A stretch of 64,000 bases of DNA, taken from NCBI RefSeq assembly GCF_042242105.1, contig NC_092033.1:3747908-3811907 (forward strand), read 5' to 3'. The DNA comes from Pempheris klunzingeri. Its lineage: Eukaryota > Chordata > Actinopteri > Acropomatiformes > Pempheridae. The first letter of the stretch is position 1; every line of letters begins with the position of its first letter. Shown here one piece after another: positions 50,890 to 62,800 of this stretch. The position numbers were made by a program, and so were the translations under genes. Under the pieces are notes generated by a model. That model did no database searches, was not told the origin of the DNA, and saw only the letters and a list, made by a program, of their open reading frames with translations.

Positions 50890-53800
50890 CTGGAGTCAGG
50901 GGGGTTTGACAGGAGAGGACGAGTGTGAACAAAAACACACTCTTTACACTCTGAATGCAGGTAAGTGTCTCATTATTTAAAGTTTCTCTATACAATATCT
51001 CATGTAGGAAAAAGTCAACGTGACAAGATCATCACTTGATCACTGGATTTTGACTTACATGTAAAGCAGCAGTGTTGGTCGTCCCAAACTTTGTCCTCCT
51101 GGTGAATAAATCACAACAGCGCAATGTAATTTCTTTTTTTTCTCACCATGTAAATGTGTCATGAGTTTAAACGATAACGGACTCTATTTTTACATTCACC
51201 AGCTCAAAGTAGTTATTGGATCGTTATTTGAAGTTATAACAACATTACAGAAAGGATCCTTACGCGTACAGAACTGTAAGATCCTTTCTGTTTAACCAGA
51301 AACAGCCATTATATCACAATTTTGTATTACTTTAGTGTTTTCAAGGGTTAGTTTGGATCCAACACAACTCAATCACACAAACAACTTAACTGATTGAGTC
51401 AACAGTAGTGAAGTGATGTAAAATCACTGTTTTGTCAATGGAGTCTGGTGGGTTTGAATGGCACGATACAACAGCTACCACCCATTTTCAGACTGAGAGC
51501 ATGTAAAAATAGAGCCCAGGTTTAAAAGTATAGGAGTTATTTTCCAGCGGGTGTGCAGACCTCCTGACAGAATTCTTGGGGACAGACTCTAGTCTCAGTC
51601 TGAACACCCTCTTTGCTGCAGCTGAATGTCACACAGGGATGGGCAGCATCCTTCCATCTGTCTCCCACCTGTGCACACAAGGACAGATATCATGACAAGG
51701 AGCTAGACAATCATTCATTAAGTGAGAAGAAGCACTATCACACAGAACATACCTCATATGTCTTTCCGTCATAACTGCAGGTTTTCATAACTGAAAAATA
51801 ACACATGATGTATTAGTACAGAATTATTTTTGTGTGTATTACTTGTAGTCATGTGAGGGAAAGAAAGTCTGATTTTTTAAATAAGTCACCAGTACTTACC
51901 ACAAGCTTGCTCACCACAGCAAGAGGTGTTTACCAGTACAGCACTGGGGCCACAGGTAGGAGGTGCCTCAGGAGGTTTTGGGAAACACTCCTCTGTCAGA
52001 GTCTGGTTGTTACATGTACACAGGTGGCAGCCTGACTGCCACACCTCACCAGGCTGGAAGACACGTGTACAAATACTAAAGATCCAGAATCCAGTCAAGA
52101 GTCAGAGCTGGTGATATTTTGGCATTGATGAGACAAAGATACTAACCATTCTGGGTTCACCGAGCGCTCCTTTACAATCTGATGGACGGGAAAGGGAACT
52201 CTACGTTAACGCTATTTATGAACACACGTTCAAAAACCGTCACACTGCATAAGATCTCAAACAAAGCTTGAACAGGTTTGAGTGTCAGTCTTGTGCTGTG
52301 GGCCACTTTACTCACAGAAACAGTCAGACACACACACGCTTGAGTGGTTTCCTGCCCTGACCTGGCCCCTGGGACAGAAACATCCTGACCTGCTGATCTC
52401 GAAGGAGGCTCCTGTATGACGCTCTCTGCACAGCCGATCCAGAAGAGGAAGGGAAATAGAGAAAATCTTGACAGGGGAAATGTTTTGGATTTAGAGTGAG
52501 AACAAAATGACACAAAGTAAACTTTACAAACCCTCCATAGCAGAAGTCATCCAGCTTGTTACGACATTCACTGTAAACCGTTTCATTTTGACAGGTCACA
52601 TCTGAAACACGATCGAGGACAATGAAGTTACTGACACACGTATCAGTTTAAAGAGGAGTTTATCACTGACTGTTTCACCAAAAACACAATCACAGTCAAG
52701 TCCATAAACACACACACAAAAATGTACAAATACATTAAGACAATAATTTGTACCTGCTCCGACAGGCTTTTCTTTACAGAGGATAAAAAGAATAAAAGGT
52801 ACATACTACATATTCCATCAGTTAGTCCTCTCCAGTCGATGCAGAAACCAACTTTGTTACATTCGGTGGCAGCTTGTTCTAGTGAAGAGCAGGGACCGTT
52901 CCTGCATGAATCAAACTCACAGTTCTTCTTTTTGAGGTTCAAATTGACTTTCCTGCTGCAATTTGAAAAGACTCTGAGGAAACAGAACAGATTAGATTTT
53001 TTTTAGTAAACAATGTTGTACACCATGAAAATGTAAAGAAACAACAGAGAAAAACTAGCTCCTGAGAGAACTAATTAAAATGTTCCACGTGCATGCTACT
53101 ATAGGGTTCAATCCTGAGAGGAATTCCCTGACGAGGTGTGTGTGTGTAACTTACGGGTGGTGCAGCAGCTCACATAATGAGCTTGCAGGGCAGGAGGTGG
53201 GTGTGTTTGTGGGTGCCGGCGTGGGCCCGGTGTGACAGGGCACGTCCTTTGGTGCAGAGACACAGGCTGGCTTCAGCGGGTCGGCATACACCCAGTCATA
53301 GGCCGTCTTATCGCAGCAGCTGTGGTCCTCGATCTGTCCTCCTTTACGGATACATGGTTCCCCACCGCATACGCCTGGAGAGGAGATGTTTGATCTCATA
53401 TCTCATACACATATACACAAGAAAGCAGCTTTGCTGTGGCATCTCAAATATCTTAGTGGCTGAAAACACCAGTTAAATGCTCATGTCACTCTGTCTGCTG
53501 TTTGTATAAGGAGGTAATTTTTGTCCCCCCCCCGACCTCAAATAGTCAGATATTGTTTATTGTTGTAACAGCAGAACAGAGGGATCTCACACAAGATAAA
53601 TCTTACAAATTCACAAGAATCCCTCAGACTTAGAAGGTGTTTGCACCTGAAAAGCCACTCCACACAGACAAGCACACACTTCAAAAATTGGCATAAAGTA
53701 TGCACCTAACCACCATCCTATTCAATTCATCACCTACCACATTGTCCTTGGGTGTTGTTGAGGAAGTGCTCCATAGCCAGACTGACCACCAGGTTATAGG

Positions 53801-56800
53801 TCAGACTGAAGGAGACATAAGAGCGTATGTCTAAGAGGTAGATGTGCACTATGTACCCTGTAGTCTCAAACTTCAACCCGTCCTTCTCATATGGCGGCAC
53901 TATGGTCATGTTGTTCAGAGTGGCCTAGAGCAGATTAGATCAGGATCAAACAAACTCTCTCATCCTTTCAATATAGTAACGTAGACATAAATACTTTGAG
54001 CTTTGAAGCCGAAATATATCACAGAAAATTATAATCAGCATCAGTGTAGTCACATAGCCAATATACAGTATATGGATGTATGGTGATATGAGATACTGTA
54101 AGTAAATCAGGAGTTTCGTCATGTCTTACCTGTACTGTGAACATATGTGGAATGATGCTGAGTGTAGCTGTATTGTTCTGATATTTCAGGATGATGCCTT
54201 TAGCACAGGAGCCGTGGATGTCTGGCACACAGTAGAAGTTGTCCACAGCAATGGTCAGATGATGGCGTGGTGACCGTTCCTCCACCAGGATGTAGGTACA
54301 GTTGTCTAGGAAATCAAAGGTTGTACCTTGGAAAGAGATGTAGTGGGGGTCCCCAAAGAGCTCGCAGCGACCTAGGAAAGGATACGAGGTGATTTTAGTA
54401 GATATGGACAGATAACATGAAAATTTAGTTACAATAGTGGAATGACTCTACGGCTGGCACTGTTGTTTGGTTGGTAAATCTGCTGTTATCCAACGTGATA
54501 ATCTTGATGATCCCTTAACTTTTCCTGTAGTAGCATCATCTGATATGCATGCTGACACACTAAACAAAGACTGCAATTATAGTTAACATTAAACAACGAT
54601 TTAAGGGAATTGTGAGCAAGATGACTTTAGGTTGTTCTATGCAGCAGCACTTTGTACTTTAAATCAAAATAAAACACCCTGCCTAACCACACACATAAAA
54701 AACTGTAGAGGTAAATATTAAACACAAAAGATGAAAGAGGAGACGAACAAGGATACACTTACAGTCACATTTCCATGTTTCACAGCATCCCTCTGAGACT
54801 TTTGAGACCTGTTCCCTGGGGCATGTGGGAATTACAGTCTCTGGACAAACCACTGGAGTCAGTACTATAATCTCATTTGTACAGGTCTTATTGAAGCAGT
54901 CCTCTGTCCATGTCTCATCACATGTCCAGGTTTTTTTCCTCTTCAGGTCTTTGCACTCACACGGTCCTGGTTTGATAAACACAACAGAGACGACAGTGAG
55001 CATTGAGGAGGCAAAGGCACTGTTAATTTATGGAACTGACTGCTAGGACAGCTGAACAGTAATACGCAGAACAAAAACATGGCACGTACTGGGAGTTGTG
55101 CTGTATGCTGTCGGCATGAGGGATGTTCCTGTTTCAGTTGTTGATTCTTTAGTGACAGTTGTGAATGTCGTCTTTGTCGGGGTGGTGGTTTCCCAAGTGT
55201 GGTCTGTTTTTTCTATTGTTGTCCTTGTTGTGCCTGTATGTTCAGTGGTAGATGCAATGGAAGAATCAGTCGTCCCATTGATAACGGTCGTCATTGGTGT
55301 AGAATTGGTGAGGGGAGTTGTTGACCAATTGGTACTAGTTGTCATTGGTGTAGAGGTGGTGAGCGGAGTTGTTGACAGGTTGGTAGTGGTTGTCATTGGC
55401 GTAAAAGTGGTGAGGGGAGTTGTTGACAGGTTGGTAGTGGTTGTCATTGGCGTAGAGGTGGTGAGGTGAGTTGTTGACAGGTTGGTAGTGGTTGTCATTG
55501 GTGTAGAGGTGGTGAGGGGAGTTGTTGACAGGTTGGTAGTGGTTGTCATTGGCGTAGAGGTGGTGAGGTGAGTTGTTGACAGGTTGGTAGTGGTTGTCAT
55601 TGGCGTAAAAGTGGTGAGGTGAGTTGTTGACAGGTTGGTAGTGGTTGTCATTGGCGTAGAGGTGGTGAGGGGAGTTGTTGACCGGTTGGTAGTGGTTGTC
55701 ATTGGCGTAGAGGTGGTGAGGGGAGTTGTTGACAGGTTGGTAGTGGTTGTCATTGGCGTAGAGGCGGTGAGGGGAGTTGTTGACAGGTTGGTAGTGGTTG
55801 TCATTGGCGTAGAGGCGGTGAGGGGAGTTGTTGACAGGTTGGTAGTGGTTGTCATTGGCGTAGAGGCGGTGAGGGGAGTTGTTGACAGGTTGGTAGTGGT
55901 TGTCATTGGCGTAAAAGTGGTGAGGGGAGTTGTTGACAGGTTGGTAGTGGTTGTCATTGGCGTAGAGGCGGTGAGGGGAGTTGTTGACAGGTTGGTAGTG
56001 GTTGTCATTGGCGTAGAGGCGGTGAGGGGAGTTGTTGACAGGTTGGTAGTGGTTGTCATTGGTGTAGAGGCGGTGAGGGGAGTTGTTGACAGGTTGGTAG
56101 TGGTTGTCATTGGCGTAGAGGCGGTGAGGGGAGTTGTTGACAGGTTGGTAGTGGTTGTCATTGGTGTAGAGGTGGTGAGGGGAGTTGTTGACCGGTTGGT
56201 AGTGGTTGTCATTGGCGTAGAGGTGGTGAGGGGAGTTGTTGACCGGTTGGTAGTGGTTGTCATTGACGTAGAGGTGGTGAGGGGAGTTGTTGACAGGTTG
56301 GTAGTGGTTGTCATTGGTGTAGAGGTGGTGAGGGGAGTTGTTGACCGGCTGGTAGTGGTTGTCATTGGCGTAAAAGTGGTGAGGTGAGTTGTTGACAGGT
56401 TGGTAGTGGTTGTCATTGGTGTAGAGGTGGTGAGGGGAGTTGTTGACCGGTTGGTAGTGGTTGTCATTGGCGTAGAGGTGGTGAGGGGAGTTGTTGACAG
56501 GTTGGTAGTGGTTGTCATTGGTGTAGAGGTGGTGAGGGGAGTTGTTGACCGGTTGGTAGTGGTTGTCATTGGCGTAAAAGTGGTGAGGGGAGTTGTTGAC
56601 AGGTTGGTAGTGGTTGTCATTGGCGTAGAGGTGGTGAGGGGAGTTGTTGACAGGTTGGTAGTGGTTGTCATTGGCGTAGAGGTGGTGAGGGGAGTTGTTG
56701 ACAGGTTGGTAGTGGTTGTCATTGGCGTAGAGGTGGTGAGGGGAGTTGTTGTCATGGGCGTAGAGGTGGTGAGGGGAGTTGTTGACAGGTTGGTAGTGGT

Positions 56801-59800
56801 CGTTTTTCTAGAGGTGGTGGAAGAGTCAGTTGGCCAATTGGTAATGGTTGTCATTGTTGTAGAGGTGGGGAGGGGTCTTGTCGACAATATTTCAGTGGTA
56901 ATTGAGGCAGTTGTGGTGGCAGGCGTAGTTGTGTGTGGAGGCGCTGTTGGAGCAATGGTGGATTTTAGGTCTGGTGTTGGCACATATACTGAAATCTATA
57001 AAATGTAAAAGACTAATTGCCACAAAATATGTTTAATATTTCTATATAACTGGAAATAGGTACATGATAGTAATTGTAGTGGTACATGAATATCAGTCAT
57101 ACTTACGACAGTAAATTCTTCCATTTTCACAAGAGCTGACAAGGATAAATAAGAAAGCCAGAAATACCCAGTGGTGAGTGTAACAACTAATGTTCAGTGC
57201 ACAAGTTTTCATATTATGGTTACCCTGAAAATGTACACACTTAGACATATACACATTAAGAAAGGTTGAACTTACCACTCAGTAGACTGTATCCGCACCT
57301 TTTCCCCAGGCTGAATGACAGTTTCATTAAAATAGCAGGTGCAGTTTCTCAATTCAGTGCATTTACGAGTGTTTTCATCATAGAAAGGCACCTCCTTTGC
57401 ACATCTGGGGTAGCAACCTTTTCAATGATAAACATTATTTTTATTTAATGGGCCCAAGAAGCTTTTGAAAGCATGTAAATGTGAGGATTTTATTGTAAGG
57501 TCAGGTTTGTTTGCAGTGCCACCAGCATTAGACACAAACTAAGTAACATGATTTATATAATAATTAGGCTTAGGTGTTATATTTGAGTACAACTGAGGAA
57601 CTCTAGTTACCTTCTAGCTTGTGAGTAAAGCTGTTGCCTTGGCTGCAGGTTAACATCTTCCCACAGGCATCGTAGTGCCAGCCACAGTGGCCCTGCTCGT
57701 TGTAGTAGTCACAGTAAACCGCTAAGGATTAATTTATCACAGGTTAAGTTATCCATCCAGTAAAAAATGGCTTTAAGAGTTAAGTTCAAACTAATATTAG
57801 AGAGGGAAAAAGGTTGTAACTTACGACACAAATCGGGTGTTCTCCAGTTTACACACACATCGTGGTCGCTGCAGGCCTCTGCGTAGGCTGCAACAGCTGT
57901 GCAGAAGCCCAGGAACTTCCCTTCAAACTCACAGGAGCAGGACTCCTGCACACAGGCCTGGTAATAGGACTCTGGATCCACCTGAGGATTGTAGAACACC
58001 AAGAATAGAGCTTTTACTAGCATGCTTTGGGGTTCTTTGTAAAGACAAATTTCTGTAAATTAGATGGTATAACACTGCAACAGATTTGGATCTTTAAGGT
58101 CATTGGCTCATTAATAATTGAGGCCCCTTCTTGACCCTGTTTCTGAAAAGTGTAGCAATTATAACCCTGTACAGGAATCCAACCCATGACTCATGACATG
58201 ACAAGACATGTTAGCAGCATGCTAAGTATGTAAAATGCATACTTTTAAGTGGCAGTCTTTGAATGTGTCTCCTGTGAGAATCATACAGCGTCGCTGGGCC
58301 CAGGCTGAGCAGTAGGAGTTGCGTGAACATGAAAAGATCTCAGTGGTCACATCAGAGCAAGGAACACTGCCAGTTTTCCAGCTGTTGCCAAATGCCAGAG
58401 GACTGGACAGCACTAAAAACAGATTCTTGGTGTTACTTTGTTAGGATGTTTGAAAATATCATGCCAGTGAAGAAAGACAGAAAAACATTTTACCTTTTGA
58501 GCCACTTATGTGCAGGTCATTCATCTCATTGGAGTCAAAATTCCCACAGAGGCCACACACTCGGTTCTGCAGGAGAGATGGTTAAAAAGTCAATTAAAAA
58601 TGTTTTAAAAGGCTAAGAAATTACACTTACAATTGAAGGAACTGCTGACTTTTAGTAAGGATGAGTTTCTCAGTGACGGTCAGTGCTTAAATATCAAATC
58701 CAATATTTTTTTTATTTACAATGAGGATCAAAGTCTGTAACCATGTGACAAATGTATACAGAAATTACTAGATTTCAAAACCCTCATCACTTACTCTCCA
58801 GTATGAGTGCAGCTCTATGGTAATGCGGGTGTGTTTGTCCCAGATGAGAGTTATCCCTCTGCTTGGCACTAAGATGATGATGTAGAGTCCCACAGTGTGT
58901 GTGGAGTAAAGTGAATTTTCCTGCAGAGTCCAGCCGTCCTGGTGGCGCTCGGTCACCCTCATGTCGCTCAGTGTCAGGCTGACGGCGCCCTTAGTGGACA
59001 GCACAGGTATAATACAGTGTAACGAAGACATAAAGATAGATAATTAACATGTGGACAGTAGTTCGGGGTCTTAGAGAGGAAAAACAGCCATCTACCTGCA
59101 GGTCGAAGATGATAGAGCGAGAGCAGGTGAGCACCTCATCACAGCAGGGTACACTCTCCACTCTGACAGAGAAGGTGCCGTTTCTATTTCCACAGTCATC
59201 CTGACGAGTTTAAAACATATGGTTAGGATATAACTATATCCAAGGCAAAGTATTGGAGGCCTGAAAAGAAACTTGTGACTTCAGATTTGGTCTCACCTCT
59301 GCAAGTGTGTACTGACAGTGTCCATCAAAGCTGAACCATTTGGAGTCAAAGGTCTTGTACTGTCCGTTTCCATAAACCTGACATGTCCCAGGACAAGGCT
59401 CACCTTTGCAGTGCCACTGACCCTGATGACAAACACTGTAAAACAGATTGATGTTGTTTTCATTAGCTTTCGGAGGAATAAGATTTATTGACTCATTGAA
59501 TAGGAAAAGCCACATTAAGACAGGTGTTACCATGTTCTGCAGTTGGTTTGGACACTCTGTCCTGCGTTGAATACGTTGCCACTGTACACGCAGGTGCAAC
59601 TGTCCAATGAAACACAGTTTCCTCTGTGATCCTCATACTGGTCATGTGGGCAGTAACAGCCGCTCCTACAGGTTCTGCTTGTGGCGCCCTGGAAACCACA
59701 AGAAAAGAAAATACTTTAGCTCAAGTTTTAACAGGTTGTTAGTCAGGTAGAAGAATGAAGAATGATTAATCTAAGAATAATGGTAAGCAATATACATAAA

Positions 59801-62800
59801 CAGATGATGTGTTGACCTACCATTGGTTTGTTGAGGCTGTCACAGGTTTTCTGAGTTGTGTTAACTTGGTACTGAGGGCAGTGAACACAGACCTTTCCAT
59901 TTCTGCACCCTGGTGCAAACATCATCATTAAATATATAAACAACATTAATGACTTAATAATAGATCAAAAAGTTCCTTTAGGGTTTTTATTATACTGGAT
60001 GAATTTTCATTATAAACAAATTAAGTTGAAACATTTCTTTGATTTTTGATCTGATTATTACAGAAGATTATATAGTTACCACAGTCCTTAGAACAGTGCA
60101 GTACTCCGTTGTCACATGAGCTGCAATAGGAATAATATTTGCTTTGAGATACAAATTTATTGGGGTGTACACTACGTACACTATAGGTGTAGACGACACA
60201 ATAGAGGTTAGGGCAAGTAGGGGATAATTGGCTCACAGGTAAAATGGTATTAAAGCATTTCAAATGGTTGTAAATACTCACCACTTCTGCCCATCGATAA
60301 TAAATGACCCCGGCAGTACTGTACCACCTTGGTAGTGACAAACGCACTCTTCCTTTGGGGTACAGGTGTGATCTTGGTTGAGGTGAGTTCCGTCCAGACA
60401 GCCGCAGCCCTCCACAGGTGCGTCGTCCAGCCCACAGCGGGGGTCAGGGCCGGACAGGGAGCGGCATGTGTGGTTGCAGGCTTGCATGTTGTAGGAGAAT
60501 TCTTGATTCTTTTCACATTCCCAAGCTGAAATGCAACATTGTGATTAACATCAAATATAACACTGATTGTTAGAGCAAACACCACACTTTTTAATACTAC
60601 TTGTACTAATTAGTTGCATATTTGACACAACGTATATGAAAATCAGCACCAGAGTGGATTTGACTGAGACTTTTTGGATTTCTTTGATCATTCCACCATT
60701 GGCTCTTTGCAGTAGACTGTGAATATTTGTAAGGAGCCAGATAGAAGTTGTATATTTATCAAAGCTGAACTCACTGCAGTTGGTATCTTTCCTCCAGTCA
60801 CCAACTTCAACACCCAGACTGGCGCAGGCTTTGGCGTAGCTGCCCAGAGCGACACACAGGCACTGCTGCAGACTGCTGCCACACTTACATGTTCTTTGGA
60901 TGCAAGCCTGGAAATAAAAATCATTGTTTCATGTTAACAGGAGTTGTTACTGATATGTGAATGACAGGTAATTAATGAAAACAACAAGAACTTAGAGTTG
61001 GGCGTCTTGTTACCGTGTGGTAGTGATCAGTTGGGATATGATCATGGCACTTAGCAAATATCCCAGTTGGGTTTGTCAACACAGAGCATTTTTCTTCAGC
61101 AAATATTTCTGCAAAAATGCATATGACATACCATGTTCTTAGAAATGTATGTATTTGTATCATGTCACAGAGAAGCAAGCTAGTGAGAGATTTCCAGTGT
61201 TTTCATTTCAAAATGTAATATATTCTTTGATCAAAACAAAATATTATATGTATGAATTAACAGTATATCATTGATTGGTACCCTTGTCTGTGATGATGCA
61301 GAGGCTGTGGGTTGGTGTACAAGCATCCACACTCCAAGAAAGTGCAAAAGGTCGAGCTGAGTTCTCGATGATCCCGCTGCTGGTGGTGAAGTCGTCTGTG
61401 GTGTCGTTGTTGTTGTTGCCACAGAGACCTGAAAGACAGACTGACCATGAGTACAAATCAAACTACACAATAAAAGTCCTAATGAAGGTTTGTGTATTTT
61501 GGCGTGTTTGTAGACTGAGATCCTAACCTGACATCTCCTGGTTTCTGGGCGGGGTGATGTACAGCTGGATTTCAGGAGACACCTGGACTTGAATCTTCAA
61601 ACCAAAGGATGTGTGGACCTGGACGTACATGGAGGACTGCCAGAAAACCAGAGCGTGATCTGACAGCCGACAGAGGATGAGGTAAGTGAGCAAATATTTA
61701 TGAATGGATTATTAAGTTCCAGGATATATTACTTGTTCACGTTAAGGAAGTTTTTTTTACCAGACTGATGAAGTTCAGTGATCTCTTCGTCTCCAAATTT
61801 AACCGAGTTGTGTGAGAAAGTATAGACTATAAATGTTTCCTGCAAATCCAAACAGGAAGGACATGTATATTCAGTGACTGTACCCCTCTCCTGCTTGACA
61901 TTTGTTTGACAGATCACAGTGTTTTAAATCCAACATTTTTAAAACTGCTTGTACCTGAGAAAGCAGAAGAGTGACTGTTTTTAGAGAAGGCGCCTTTTCA
62001 GAAAACCCGATTACAATTGTCCAGTTGAGACCCTTAAAAATGATTTTAAACAGTTAGTGTCAGGAAAGGACAACATGGATTCATGTTAAATGTTGGAGGA
62101 GTGTTAAAAATTCACCTTTGAGGCCACATATGTACATTTACCAGGGACGACATATATTTTGCCGTCATATGTTGTTACAAACTGCCCTTCAATGTGACAT
62201 CTGTCTGGGCAGAATTTCTCCGAGCATCGCCATGTCCCGCTCTCACACACACTGTGGAAAGAAATAGCCAAGTCCATTCATGCAGTATAAAGAACGATGA
62301 ATTCCAACTCAGATTGACGTGGGTGTGGTGGCTGAATGGTAAACTGTATTAACTTTAGTTTTCATTTACCATGACTGACACTTGGTGCTGCGCTTGTCTC
62401 CTGCTGAGTAGTTATTTCCGGCAAACACACAGGGGCAGCTGGACACATTCACACAGTGGAAGCCACCTGCATGATCATTAAGCACCTGACCTGCAAGACA
62501 AATCAGTAAGCCTCTCTGATTATTAGACTCTTGAAGGCTAAGCAACAGATTCAGAGAGTGAAGATAGATAATACAGTCAGACAGCGCTCACCGTTGGGGC
62601 AGATACAGGTGCTGGTGAGATCCTGGTGAAGAGAGGTGGAGAATCTGGGGTACGGGTTGGAGCAGGTGGGAACAAAGGCCATACCCTGTTCTACATAAAC
62701 CAGGTCTCCTTGACATGGTGGTTCCTCTGCATTCACGCACAAAAAAACAGCCAATCGCATCAAGTGTCAACCTTAATGAAGTCTATCGAGTAGATACATT

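Noticed and set aside
55287-56800. Regular direct repeats resembling a CRISPR array
   Set aside because: The repeats are contiguous with no spacers and encode mucin Thr/Pro/Ser units in a eukaryotic exon.
55635-57008. Long plus-strand open frames (about 250 and 202 codons) of Val/Gly-rich repeats
   Set aside because: They are the antisense of the mucin PTS array. A 51-bp period is divisible by three, so all frames lacking a stop in one unit stay open. No start context or domain.
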